64,000 nucleotides of DNA, from NCBI GenBank assembly GCA_030512335.1, contig JAULSU010000007.1, forward strand, positions 2,666,001-2,730,000, given 5' to 3'. Position numbers and translations under genes: made by a program. Below, in pieces: positions 43,642-54,858 of this stretch. The stretch is from Immersiella caudata (Eukaryota > Ascomycota > Sordariomycetes > Sordariales > Lasiosphaeriaceae). Position 1 is the stretch's first letter. The number at the start of each line of letters is the position of its first letter. Below the pieces are notes generated by a model. The model was not told the DNA's origin and did no database searches. It saw only the letters and a list, made by a program, of their open reading frames with translations.

Positions 43642-46600
43642 TCATTCCGAACGACTACGTCTCCAGAGTCGCGACATGGCGATCTCAGTGAACAAGCCGC
43701 TCTTGTTCTGCGGCACATTATCATCGTTGTGCATTGGCAGTCTGGCTCCGCTGGCCAGCCCGTTTGGTCCTGTATCCCGGCTTTCCCACTCCTGTTGCTT
43801 GGCTATCATGAACTCCCTGAGCGTATGTGCCGAGGCAGCCTTGAGATTCTTCGTTTTTGGCTTGCCTCGTCCTGTTTTGTGTGTGGCGTAGGCAAAGGAG
43901 AAGCGGAAGGCGCCGAAGATCGTGGTCCGCGCCCAGGTGCTGAAGGCAATGGCGAGGGAAAGGATGATGACGACGCTAGAAATGGAGACTGTGGGGGTCA
44001 GAAGAGTCATAGAGTGGTCACGAGGGGAGCTTACACATATAAACGAGTTGGGTGCTAAGGGGCATGTAGCCCTCGTTGAACTCCTGCGCATTCATCCCGA
44101 AGAGGGTGGCGAAGAAGGACAGGGGGAGCTAACTAGTCAGTGGCTGTGAGTGGGATACCCATGTTGGGAGCTTACGAAGAAGATGGTCACCACCGTGAAT
44201 ACAACGATCGAGCGGCCCTGGAGGACGCTCTCGTCTGCGCGCCGAATCGCTGCCTTCGCTTCGATGATACCCGACTGTTGCTGCTTCATGTCGAGGAGCT
44301 CGCGTAACTGCACTGCCATCAGCCAACGCTCACTGCACACGGGGTCTGACTCATACCTGACCCCTGGCGTCTGCCTGCCGCTTCTCGAGGTTCATCAACT
44401 CAGTCCTGCGCAGCTTCATCTCAGCGATGAGCGCCACGGCTCTCTCAAGGGCCGACTTGAGCCCCTCTTGGTCTCGCGTTGAATCTGAGCTCATAGCCCG
44501 AAGGGCCTTCTCGAAGTCCCCCATGACTGTGATTTGCTGCGTAAAGATTTCTTGCATGATTTGGAGCTGGTCGATGACGTTCTGCGCCTCCATGAGGACA
44601 GACCATTCAAATTTGATGTTGAGTGACTTTCGGAGAAGTTCCTCAGCTGTTTGTAGAGGATCTTCGGCGTTCATGCGCTTTACGTCCCTGCCGAAGCGCT
44701 CGTACGCTTCCATCTTTTTCTCAGACTGGGCAAAGCGTGAGAGGTGGTCCTAGTAGAGGTCATTGACAACTTACAATGTTTGATATCGCGGACCCAAAGA
44801 TGTCGACAACTTCAGGGCGCAGATCCGGTTTCGTCCGATCGAAGAAGACTTTGGAGCACTCATCGATGATGATCAACGCGAGGTCATAGATTGAGTTGAT
44901 GTGGCTTTTGTCGATGGTGGCAAGATTGTCTCTGATAGCTCGGTGGACTGCCGATGGATCCGGCTTGTTGCGGCCCCATCTTCGAGGGAACGCCGATATT
45001 ATCGTGTCTAGCATGTTAGAAAAGCCGCGGCTATAGCGTTGCGCGCAACTCACTCTCGTCCAGAATCCACAGCCACAGCTGATCTACCATCACGACTCTA
45101 GGAATCGCCTCAGGATCGTTCCTCAACCTCGTCCCACGGTATACCACTTGTTGTCGATCTCGCTGCGATGTATCTTCAGAAGTCCAACAAGAATACTGTT
45201 CCAACGTGCGTCTGATGTGCAGAGGTGACTGGGTGTAGAGGTGATTCCCAATCAGCCGCCAATCCGCTGCCTCGTCGATGACTTGGTAAAGCTTTGATGC
45301 CAACCAGAGATACGTCCCAAGAGGAGACTGCGGCCTCCAAGATGGCTTATCCTCACCCCCGTGGCCAGCCCCTGGGAGTTCGGAATCATTGCTGTTCAGT
45401 CGCTGAGCACGAGCAGCCATGGCTGCCCTTTCGACCACACTCCCCCACGTTCCCCTTCGCTTGGCAGACCGTTCGAGGTCATATTCCTGCTCTTTTAGCT
45501 GTCTCGTCTTTCGTACCACATTTGTCATCCGGGCGAGTCGTTTCTCGATTTCCCAATGTAGGAAGGGCATCTGTGAGTGAGATGTTGGCATAAGCAGGTT
45601 TGACTCCCGAGGGCCTGACTCACAAAGAGGACGATGTCCTGGGAACCATGCGAAGCGTGCGAGTAGGTCTCAGTGGGGGAGTCCTCCGGTATGCTCTCTT
45701 CCTTCAAATCTGGTGAGGTGCTACTCCATGGCGGTGACGGCACAATGGCACATCGGGGACGAATTTGCCGGGAGTGTGGAGGCATGTGAGTGTCGACGCC
45801 GCCTCGTTCTTGGCCGTGCCAGAGTTCGCGTTTCAACAGTTTCTCCGTATTGGACTCTCCTTTCGACGTGCTGTGCTGATAGAGCCTCCGCTGGTACGAC
45901 TTGCGATGTCCTTCGAACTCGGATCCTTCTTCCCCGTAGTACCTAGAGATGGCGTCCTGTTCACTGTCAGGTCTGTCATCAGGGGCAGAGCGTGCTACAA
46001 ACCTCTATCCATTTCATGTTATTGGCCTGAAGATGAAAGTATCGAAGCTGCTTCTTGTTCTTGGACCGTTTGAGTGGCGTTTCCTTCTTGGCGTACAACA
46101 GTTTCTGCACGGGGATCTTCTGATGGGGGAACCGGCCGTGACAGAGGGGGTGGTCCAGTGTCACACCGCCCTGGCCCTTCTCAAACATAATGAGCCATCC
46201 GTTGTACCCGTAATTCGGCTCGCGCGGGTTGTCATCGATGCTGTCGTCGGCTGCTTCGAGTCCACTGATGTAGCTCACTGGCGACATCTGCTGTTGGAAC
46301 TCGGTGTACACCTGAGACTGCCAGAGTTGAACCTGAGTGAGGATGGTGCGGTCTCTGGCGATAACCAACCTCCGCAGCTTGTCGGCCTTTGCAGTCTCGC
46401 TGTCAAGTCGCCCCAGCTCATCTTTGCAGCGCTTCGATGCTCGCTCCCTCCAGCGACTGTGCGCTCTCTCTAGCGCGTTGACCAGCGTCGGGTCAGAATG
46501 GGAAAGCCGATAAAAGCCGAAGTACTCTCGCAAATAGCGGATTCGGCGCAGCTCCTTTCTGACGAGCTCCTTTTCCGGCGGCGTAAAGCTATCGTACAAC

Positions 46601-46761
46601 TCCTCTCGCTTGGAAAATCTGGCGGCGAGATACACGGCCCAGACATCGGTGGCGGGGACGGGATCGACATACGAGTCCTCGACATTGTATGGCTGCATCT
46701 GCTGGGCGGCTGTCCTAGGCAGATCGCCCGGGAAGGCGATGCGCACCGCGCCGGGAGGCAT
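43642..46761 (-). CDS. large CorA-like membrane protein with GMN motif, 927 aa
   Basis: Eight exons on the minus strand: 46761-46003, 45956-45624, 45570-45054, 45007-44775, 44725-44357, 44307-44176, 44128-44035 and 43988-43642, totalling exactly 928 codons. The N-terminal two thirds is the standard domain of a fungal CorA-like family: YLREYFGFYRLSHSD, MPFLHWEIEKRL, VVMVDQLWLWILDENTII, FPRRWGRNKPDPSAVHRAI. Then comes a helical region (RRTELMNLEKRQADARGQL) and the CorA signature VVFTVVTIFFLPLSFFATLFGMNAQEF, split by an intron, followed by a second helix (SVVIILSLAIAFSTWA). It is the only one of the three CorA-like proteins here that keeps GMN. The short exons near the 3' end each end at good GT-AG sites. 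Transport of Mg2+ is possible but unproven for this family. Confidence 0.87.
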
Positions 46762-47685
46762 GGCTCGGGCTCTGACCGAGACGTGATGTTGTTGCTGGTG
46801 TTGTCAAGTGCAAGTTCTGGCCTCGGCCGCAGAGACGATGCATCGGCGCTTGCGATCGGGGTGGCGGCGGGCGGCTTGGGTTCCACGAGTGCAGTGGCAT
46901 CGCTCGGGGACGCCCTGCAGGAGCTGCTGCAAGTCCTGCAAATCATCGGGCGCCAGGCGAAATCCAGACGATGAGTTTTGTGTTCCACAGCGGCGGGGTT
47001 GGCATCCCTTCCGACCTGAGCGCCGCCCGCGCAACGGCAATGCTCCGTCCCAATGGCGCGCATTTCCAGAAAGCGTGCTGCCACGTATTGGCGGCTTGCA
47101 GCGAAAAATTGGGCAGGCTTGACTGCTTCTGTCGTTGTGCATGCGCTTCGATCCTCTTCCCCCCCTCTTGGCGCTCCGCAGAGCCCTCTTTTTCGCCTAG
47201 CTTTGAGAGCACTGATTTTCGCGCTCTCGATAGCACTGACGACAAGCTGAAGCCAAGCTTTTTTTCCGTGCGACAAAGGACCAAAATTAGGGTGTGATGG
47301 CTGATTGATGGGGGTACATCCCGCGTCGTGGCTTGCCAGTCGGGAAGGTGCGACAAAGACAGGATGCACGTGTGGGCAGCGCACAATATCAAGCGCTGCA
47401 CAATTCTAAAATCCAATCAAACAACGCATTTTATTGTCTTGAATCTGACACTTGCTGAGACGGCACTTCGATTTCCAGAACATTTGGGAACATGGATCCC
47501 AACCAACACTCAAGGCAGTCGTCCGCAGTGGACAGTTCGACAGCTGCCGCTCTGAACAGAGGCCGAAAAACGGTCCGCTTTCACGACCACAGCATTGAAG
47601 AAACACCGAGGACCGAGAGACCAACCCAGTAACTCTAAGCCAACACCGCTCAAGATAGCCTGCAGCTCAACCGCAGGACGGCTCC
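46762..47685. other. intergenic, no gene seen
   Basis: About 920 bp between the P450 3' end and the CorA-like gene start. Frames here overlap the CorA-like N-terminus in antisense or are featureless. It should contain the promoter of the minus-strand CorA-like gene; no clear TATA box. Confidence 0.5.
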
Positions 47686-49527
47686 TCAGGTTGCTGTTGG
47701 CGTCCGTGGGGGCAGATCTTCCCGCTTCTCCACATTGACAACAAAGTCATGCATGATCCAGGTCATTGCCGACTTGGCCTTCATGGCCTTGAAAGGGTTG
47801 GCGACAGTCACGTCGAAGCTACGGAGCAGCTACATCGACAGTCAACACCATGCTATCACGCGCAGGAAGGAAGACACTCACCTCAGACACCGTCTTGCTT
47901 ATCTCCATCCACGCGAGAACCTTCCCCAGACACGCAAATTGGCCATGCCCAAAGACCAACTCAACCCTTGTCACCATGGCCTGTCTGCGCTCTTCATCGG
48001 CTTCGATCCAGCGCTCTGGTCGGAACTGCTCAACATCCTCGCCCCAAAACGACTTCATCCTCCCCAGAGTATAAATAAGGGGGCTGGTTGGCATCCTCGT
48101 CCCGAATGGCAGACGAGAGCCGCAAAGAGTGTCGCCCTCGAGCGGGGCGGCCTTGTAAAAGTGCGTACTCGTGGTGGGCGGCATCAACCGCAAGGCCTCG
48201 CGTATGCACGCCTGGAGGTACTCCAACTGGCGAACCTCGGAGTCTTTTACCGGCGTGCTGAGGCGCCCTGCGGCGGTTGCATCATCGAGCTCCTTCTGCA
48301 GACGTTTGTATGCTCGCGGGTTGGTGACCAAGTGGTAGATCACCATGGTGATTGTGTTTGAAGTTGTATCGGTGCCTGCGAAGCTGTGTTCTTGTCAGCA
48401 AAGGTACGCCCAGGCCACGGCAGGCTCCCATACAACTGCAGAGTTACTTCTTGGAGGATGTCGGTCTTGTCGAGGCCGTTTCTGATGAAAGACTGCAGCA
48501 TATCTCGCTTCTCCTCGGCGCCTGGCTGGAATCGCTCGTCGATGAGTGTCCTCGTGTACCTGGAGATCCCATATCAGCAACTCAAGCAGCACCGACCAGC
48601 CACGCCGACGTACGTCATGATAGCTCCGGCTCCCACCCCGTCACCTTCTCGGGGCATCAGATACTTCAACGGCCAGTAATGCATCAACCCAAAGATGCTC
48701 TCATAACTGCTCAGCAGCAGCATGATTGGCAAGATCTTCTCGTTAATCTTGAGGAAGTTGCCCATATCCCTGTTGTTCTTCAGATATCCCATCGGCGTGG
48801 AATACACCACTTCCCCGAGCGTATCCAGGGTGAAGAAGTGGGCCTGTCTCGACATATCAATCGGCTCGCCGCTCTCCGCAAACTTGTTCATCGACCTCAA
48901 CAAGCTGCTCGTCCCCCTATCCACACTATCCTCAAACGAATCGACCCCTTTTCCGGCATACTATTTCCCGTCAGCATCATCTCAACCCCCCAACCCAGGA
49001 AAACGTACCGCAGGCATAATCTTCCTCTTCTTCTCTCTCCGCAACTCCGGATCCAAGGTACTAAAAACACTGTCCACCCCCGGCGTCATCTGCCCCAATT
49101 TATACCATTTATCCTTCCTCCACCCGCTCTTAAAGTGCGTGATCCGCAGTATCTCGTCCACATCCGTGCAAATCACCTCGTTCGGTCCGATGCGCACGAG
49201 CGGACCGTACTTGAGCGTCAGTGCCAGGAACGTCGTGTGCACGTCGCAGTTCCAGTTGTGGTACGTGTTCCAGAGGGAGGTCCAGCCGGCTAGGAAGGGG
49301 CCTGGGATGTGGGAGAGGCGGTACCAGCGGTGGACGCGCAGGGCGAGGCGGGAGAGGAGGAGGAGGGAGAGGAGGAGGTAGGTCGGTGAGATGGAGGTGG
49401 GAAGGGCGAAGGGGAGGGAGAAGTTGAGGTTGAGGTTGTGGGCGGTTCGGGTGGCGTTTTGGCCGAGGCTGGTGAGGTATGTGCTTGCGCTGGCCGCCAT
49501 GGCGGTGGCGGTGGAGAGAGATAACAT
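47686..49527 (-). CDS. cytochrome P450 monooxygenase, 545 aa
   Basis: Five exons on the minus strand (49527-49009, 48960-48614, 48559-48434, 48383-47882, 47829-47686) sum to exactly 546 codons. N-terminal membrane anchor (PTYLLLSLLLLSRLAL) and Pro-rich hinge (HIPGPFLAGW). I-helix oxygen-binding motif AGTDTTSNTI begins right at a splice junction; K-helix E-x-x-R is EALR in CIREALRLMP; PERF-type motif FRPERW; heme loop FGHGQFACLGK with the axial Cys. In the heme loop the usual Arg two residues before the Cys is Phe; Tyr or other residues occur there in pisatin-demethylase/benzoate-hydroxylase-like fungal P450s, which this resembles overall. The alternative start at 49500 (MAASAS) is also possible. 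Probably ER-bound; substrate unknown; not next to a PKS, NRPS or terpene cyclase in this window. Confidence 0.92.
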
Positions 49528-51173
49528 CGAGACACTCAAGGAGCAGATGGGAAAAAGGGAAGCGTCCCTGCGGCAGAGCGGAATACGGGAGAACCGAGCT
49601 GGCGGCGCTGGGGTAGGTGAAAGGGGTTTTGTACGGGACCTAGGCGCTGGAAACAACGGAGGCCAGTATTCGTTTTGACGGACTGTGTCTTCAGCCACTG
49701 GGGAGTGTGATAGGAAGATGTGATGGAAGCTCGGAATGGGAATAACGCGACAGACATCCTTCACTGTGCCGCTCGGGCAGACGTATACGTACGGGCTTGC
49801 TCTTCCTGGAACGGCGCAATCATGTGGTGTCTGCGGGGGTCCCCGAAAATGCGGTCCGGTGTCTCTAGTTGGCTGCAGGGCTCCTTCATTGGGACGGACA
49901 CGGCCAGCGTTGCAGCCTTCATGTCCTGCACCCTTACCTTTCGGGATACACACCATCGGCCCCGGTTGCAAGCAAAGCATAACCCTGCATCCCTTCAACA
50001 AGCTCGAAAAGAAGGGAGGTTCTGGGCCTTGGACTAGGCTGTTGGAACTGGGTCAGCGAGGTCGAGATGCTGGTGCGGTTTGGCACCTGCCGTGTAACAC
50101 CATTGTTCTCCTCAGCATCATATCTTCGTCTTGGTTCCAAGAGGTTGGCACAAGTTTGTCAACTTCCTCCTTGTTACGGCGACTTTCCTCGTATCTCCAC
50201 CGTGTTAGTCCTCGACACCATCACGTTATTCCTACGAATACGCCCTGGTCGGCATTTATAGCTCCCACTGGGGCTATCGCCATCTCCTTGTTGATTTAGC
50301 GCCGGCTCAGACACGGCAATCTGCAGCAGTCAGAACGCAAATGGTGGTCCGAAGTGGCTGAACGCATGCATATCTGCGGCACGGACCCAACAGCGTGAAT
50401 CCTGCAGACCATACCAGACCGAAAGTATTCACTTTTCAAGCTTCACCTTCACTCTCCACACTTGTACCTCGTGGCTCCCTGCAGGGATCTTTCCATCTCC
50501 TCCACGCCATGCCTCATCAGCTTTCGAGCTGTCCACGATTCCCGTCACAGCACCGAGAGCGGTATCTTTCCGCCCTCAACACACAAATCCTCGAATGATC
50601 AAGCTGCATCACCTGCTGCGTGCAGCCGCCCCTCCGCTCGCAACTTGATACCCACATAAAAGAAAGACGGGAGTGTCCAGAGTCCTCTGCCGAGATCCGG
50701 CAAGTGATGGCTCTAGGATCATTTGAGTATTGCCGAGAAGAACCAACAGGAATACGCCAACCCAAAGCATGTACTTGATCTGACGGGATCAAAAGTACCA
50801 TAATGAATGCCACGCGCGCCGCATGACAGCCTACCGTTGTATTGAACAGTTTTGAGCAGAATGGCAGAGAACGCGATGGCAGACAACGCCAGGGAGCGTT
50901 CACCAAAGTCACGAGCTTACAATGAGAGTTAAAGCATCTCTTGATGCTTTGAATACGAGCCTCGGATACGCACCTACACGCATTCAACTAAATGATAGCT
51001 CGACCCTACACCAATGTACACATAGCACTTACATTCCAAATACCATTTGACACCCTTCTGCCAGAATCTGGATACTAGTGTCATGCCAAACAGCGTATTC
51101 CTTCGACCTGGTATGGTGTCGTGGAATAAGGACTTTAGACCGCTAAAAGGGGATAAGTAGCGTAAAGAGCGTA
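49528..51173. other. gene-poor region left of the transposon
   Basis: About 1.65 kb without a gene I can support. A 156-codon minus frame (50987-50517) and a shorter one to 51170 (FHDTIPGRRNTLFGMTLVSR) are separated by a splice-like interval (51032-50988: GTAAGT...TTTAG, 45 nt). This hints at a minus-strand gene cut by the element at 51174-52284. No family recognised. Confidence 0.35.
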
Positions 51174-51227
51174 ACGTGCGTGATAAGCGAACTGATAAAC
51201 AAGCGAGCCGATAATTGTCCACCACCC
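51174..51227 (+). repeat. left terminal inverted repeat
   Basis: Starts ACGTGCGTGATAAGCGAAC directly after the TA flank. Matches the reverse complement of the right end over about 54 nt with two mismatches and one single-base length difference in an A run. Confidence 0.88.
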
Positions 51228-51299
51228 CACCCTTTTGTAACCTTTTCCTACTTTTCCTCCACCAAAAAACATGGCAACACTTTCAAAAGAAGCCAAATT

Positions 51300-52195
51300 A
51301 AACTTGGCTCTTTAGGCTCTTGAATATTTGTCTTTCCACTGCAGCAGAGGTCTATAAAGTTCCCTACACTACTCTTTATGACCGACGCGCCAGTCGGCCT
51401 GTACGACGCGATATTCCGGCTAACTCACGTAAGCTTACAGATTTAGAAGAGAATACAAGTATTTAGTACATAATCGAGCTATATGCACGCGTATTCCACC
51501 CTCGGTTTTATTACGTGGAAGATATGGCTAACTAACTGTAAAACGAACGTAACGCGACCCCTGTTGGTAAACGCTGGGCTTGTAACTTTATTAAATCCCA
51601 GCTAAAGCTTCGGACGCGTTTTACGCGTAAATACGACTATTAGAGGGCTAAATGTAAAGATCCAAAAGTTATTAGCGAGTGGTTTACGCTTATGTATAAT
51701 ATGAAGGTTAAATACAGTATCTTTGATGAAGATAAGTATAATTTGACGAGGCCGGCTTTTAAAATGGGTATTATGACACCCTTTATAGTAGTTACTACCT
51801 TAGATGGTTATGGTAGAGTTAAACAGAGCCAGCCTAGTAATTAAGAGTGGGCTATAATGGCTGTAATGCACAAGGTGGCTGTTCTCCGTACAGAGGTCTC
51901 CGCACTATAGAAGGCCAATAAGGGGCTTAGTAAGCGACAGAGGGCTAAAAAAACGCGTGTACGGCTTGGAGGGTCACTTACTTTACAGAAGGCATAGGAT
52001 TTACTGGATCAGAAGGCCATGGGTGAGCAGTTGGCTCAGGAAACACGTCAAAGTGGTGGTTGTACAGAGGGGTCTCGTACGAAGATTTAGTGTTGTGGCG
52101 TGTGCGGTAAGCCTGGCCATAATGCGTGCACTTGTAAAAAGGCTGCAGAATCATCTGATTCATCTGTTTCTGATTCAGTTATTGTTATTTCCTAG
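51300..52195 (+). pseudogene. pogo-type transposase remnant with many stops
   Basis: One frame (from about 51344 to TAG 52193-52195) reads AEVYKVPYTTLYDRRASRPV, the helix-turn-helix of pogo-type transposases. Then NATPVGKRWACNFIKSQLKL and TRFTRKYDY, the CENP-B-like second DNA-binding domain, follow. PKVISEWFTLMYN comes next and DKYNLTRPAFKMGIM marks the start of the catalytic domain. After that the frame jumps to C-terminal sequence: EWAIMAVMHKVAVLR, KKTRVRLGGSLTLQ and a zinc-knuckle CCGVCGKPGHNACTC. The DDE/DDD catalytic core is missing. Eight internal TAG/TAA codons and no TGA interrupt the frame. Upstream, near 51305-51340, the N-terminus is in a different frame, showing one additional indel. 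Confidence 0.8.
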
Positions 52196-52229
52196 TGTTG
52201 TGGTTGTGTGATTGAGGATTTTTGTGGCA

Positions 52230-52284
52230 GGGTGGTGGAAAATTATCGGCTCGCTTGTTTTATCGGTTCGCTTATCACGCACGT
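52230..52284 (-). repeat. right terminal inverted repeat
   Basis: Reverse complement of the left terminal repeat, ending immediately before the TA at 52285-52286. Contains the shared core GGCTCGCTTGTTTTATCGG (left copy differs by one A and one transition). Confidence 0.88.
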
Positions 52285-53157
52285 TAGCCTATTAGTTTCC
52301 GATGTTGGATTCCCCTCTCTAGACAGCCTGTCCCTCGCACTTCAAAAGGATCATCGAAGGGTCTCTTTTGGAATAGTATTTGTGGCTGCGCGAGGTAGCT
52401 GACAGACCGGAGGAGTTAAAACAACATATAGCTTCTCGAGCTCTTGAAGCTGCGATGCAGAGACCAGAGGATTGTCAAACGTCAGAGAAAAGACCGAGTG
52501 AATGCCTTGAACCGAACTCGACGGCGATCAAGAGATCCTTGGAATGCTGCTTCAAATGCAACCCTCGAAGCCAAACTGGAACCCCACACCCAACTTGAAT
52601 CCTCAACCGCCAGCTGAAGCAACATACCACCGTCACACCTCACTCGGAACCACAACAAATGCAAATTACACTACCATTACTGATTCCTAGCAAGGGAGTA
52701 TCGGTCATCTGTCTGTTTATCTGCCTGCCACCCTCGCATCCGGACCCAGTATGTTACTCCCACGATCCACTGCGCAGATTGAGCAGCCATGAAGCCAACA
52801 AAATTTTCGAAGAATAGTAGTAGTAGTAGCACCATGTAGGAAAAAAACATCGTTGCATAAGCGAAAGGCGCAACGTGTAGGTAGATAGGCGGCCGAAAAA
52901 AGAAAGGATAAATACAGAGGTATACAAGTCATGTACCGAGCGAAGGACTTTTTGGTTTCGTGAGGGTGCGCTGGATCTCTCTTTCCTCCCATTTCATAGA
53001 ACCCCCCACACCCTGGCCTGTGTTGCTTGGCCCTGTTAACCCCTTCCGTGATGTCCCATGAGGATGACCTTGTGGTCGGGTATCAAGAAGTCGTGAACTG
53101 AAGACTTTCGTCAGCCCCGGTCATCCGGGTTTGCCTGTGTGCGAGCATTAGGCTCCA
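52285..53157. other. right flank of the element and 3' region of the next gene
   Basis: About 870 bp. Minus-strand readings near 52300-52660 (PFDDPFEVRGTG; SSWVWGSSLASRVAFEAAFQ) resemble protein but are broken by stops. They could be the other half of a gene disrupted by the element; this is weak. A short (AGT)n microsatellite lies near 52817. The right part is probably 3' untranslated sequence of the minus-strand gene ending at 53158. Confidence 0.35.
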
Positions 53158-54858
53158 TCATCTTACCCAGTTGTCTGGACGTTTCCAGTTTGATGGGGGT
53201 GCCGGCTGGGGCGACGCCATGGACTTGAACCGCGCCGTCCTGTCAGTTGAGGCGGTGGGTCCATGGGAAGTAACAGGGGGCGACGCGATGCTACCCGCAG
53301 TGGACGGCGGCATTGGCCAGGAGAATAACGACGGCGAGATCACACCGCTGCTGGCGATGCTAACGCCTCCCAGCGACCCCTGGCTGTTGCGAGGGCTGGG
53401 GAAGGTGGGCGAGGGTGATCGTGGGAAGTTCGCTGACATGGGGGAAACGACAAAGTCTCCTAGCGGGGGCGTCTCTGGACGATTCGAGTTGGAGAGCGTC
53501 AAGTTGAGCACTGGCGGTCCGTCGCTTCGCTTCGACAGGGGCGCGGCGGTGGGGTTGGGAAGCGTGACTGGCCCGGGAAGAGTGCTGCCGTAGTCAAGAC
53601 GGCTCTGTCGGAAGCTCTGTCGAAGGCTTTGTCGGAAGCTCTGGCGGTTCTGGTTCTGCGCGGTGCCCTTCTCCTCCATGACTGGCTCTCGATCGTCCCA
53701 GAAGAGCAGATCTGCTCCCATCGATGACCGCTTCTTCTCGCTCTTGCTGTACGGCGAGATCTTGAAGGGCGTGAACTTGATGAGAATGGTTTGCACACGA
53801 CGATGCCGACGGTACTTGTAAACGAGGGCGAGAAAGATCAAGAGAACGACGGTGAGGGCTAGTACACGTGAGAAACAACATCAATGAGAGGAAGAGAGAT
53901 GCGTACCGACAACACCTCCAGCGATACCGGGAATGGGGCTTGTTGATGCACTGTCAGGCAGGCCGCCGTTGCTACCGCTGTCTGGGCCTCCATCTCCTGA
54001 CCCACCACCGGAGCCACCCGTCCCGGACCCGTCCGTTTTAGGGCCTCCCGGAGGCCCACTTCGCGTGATATCGTCTTCCCCGTCATCTCTGCTTCCCGAG
54101 CCAGCAGAGCCTGAACCGGTTTGCGTGCGGGAGGTGGAGCCTGAGCCACCACTCCCAGAACCGCCTCCGCTGCCTGAGCCTGCCTCATCCACCAAGAGAG
54201 TGTTTCCCACAACCTCGTTTCCAAGGGGGCTCTTCTTTCCTCCGCCAGTCTCCAAAGTGGGCGTCGACGGTGATCCGCTGCCTGTGCCAGTCGGAGATGA
54301 TGTGCCCGTTCCAGTCCCTGTGCCAGTTCCCGATCCTGTGCCGGACCCCGTGCCGGAGCCTGTGTCTGACCCAGAGCCCGATCCCGATCCAGAGCCTGTC
54401 CCAGATCCGGAGCCGCTACCGCCGCCAGATCCCGTCTCTCCGCCGGGATTTGAACCGTTACCGTTACCGTTCCCCGGTGTTTCTGGCTGCGTGGGTGCTG
54501 GGTCGGGGTTATTCGCAGGCGGCGCGACAACAACAGGCGTGGTTGTGACCGGAGGCACGGCCGGTACCGTGACCGTCGGTGCTGGCGGAGGGGGCGGAGG
54601 GGGCGGAGGGTTGACCACAGGCTGCACCACAGTGTTGACCGTGTCCTTGACGGTATCCGCGACCTTCCCCGTCGTCTCCTTCACCGTGTCCACAACCTTG
54701 CTCGTCGTCTCCTTCACCGTGTCCGCAACCTTGCTCGTCGTGTCGGTCACCGTGTCGACAGCTTTGCCGACCGTGTCTGTGACCGTGCCGACGACTCCTC
54801 CCACTACATCCCCCAGCAAACCCCTCTCCATCCGCAGTTCCCTGGCGTTGAGATACAT
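53158..54858 (-). CDS. Gly/Ser-rich single-pass membrane protein with 11-residue repeats
   Basis: Two exons on the minus strand (54858-53907 and 53858-53158; 48-nt intron) give 551 codons. Order: short start (MYLNARELRMERGLLGD), five consecutive 11-residue repeats (about 26-80, pattern V-T/K-D/E-T-x-x-K-x-x-D-T), a Pro run, a very long Gly/Ser/Thr/Asp low-complexity region (about 130-300), one membrane helix split by the intron (GIAGGVVGALTVVLLIFLAL) and a basic, Ser/Pro-rich cytosolic tail. The layout is that of a wall-spanning stalk with a cytosolic signalling tail, like fungal stress sensors, but no WSC domain is present. No signal peptide is seen, so an upstream exon may be missing. The 3' end is also uncertain: the last codons (AAC TGG GTAAGA) look like a splice donor. 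Confidence 0.75.

Larger units (their letters stand above)
51174..52284. mobile_element. degenerate Tc1/mariner-pogo (Fot1-like) element, 1111 bp
   Basis: Bounded by near-perfect inverted repeats of about 54 bp (51174-51227 and 52230-52284) and flanked on both sides by the dinucleotide TA (51172-51173 and 52285-52286), the target-site duplication typical of Tc1/mariner. The inside is AT-rich compared with its surroundings. It carries the N-terminal and C-terminal parts of a pogo-type transposase in one frame but not the catalytic middle, so it is an internally deleted, non-autonomous copy. All eight internal stop codons are TAG or TAA, as expected from C-to-T changes at CAG/CAA or TGG, the mark of repeat-induced point mutation. 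Confidence 0.85.
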
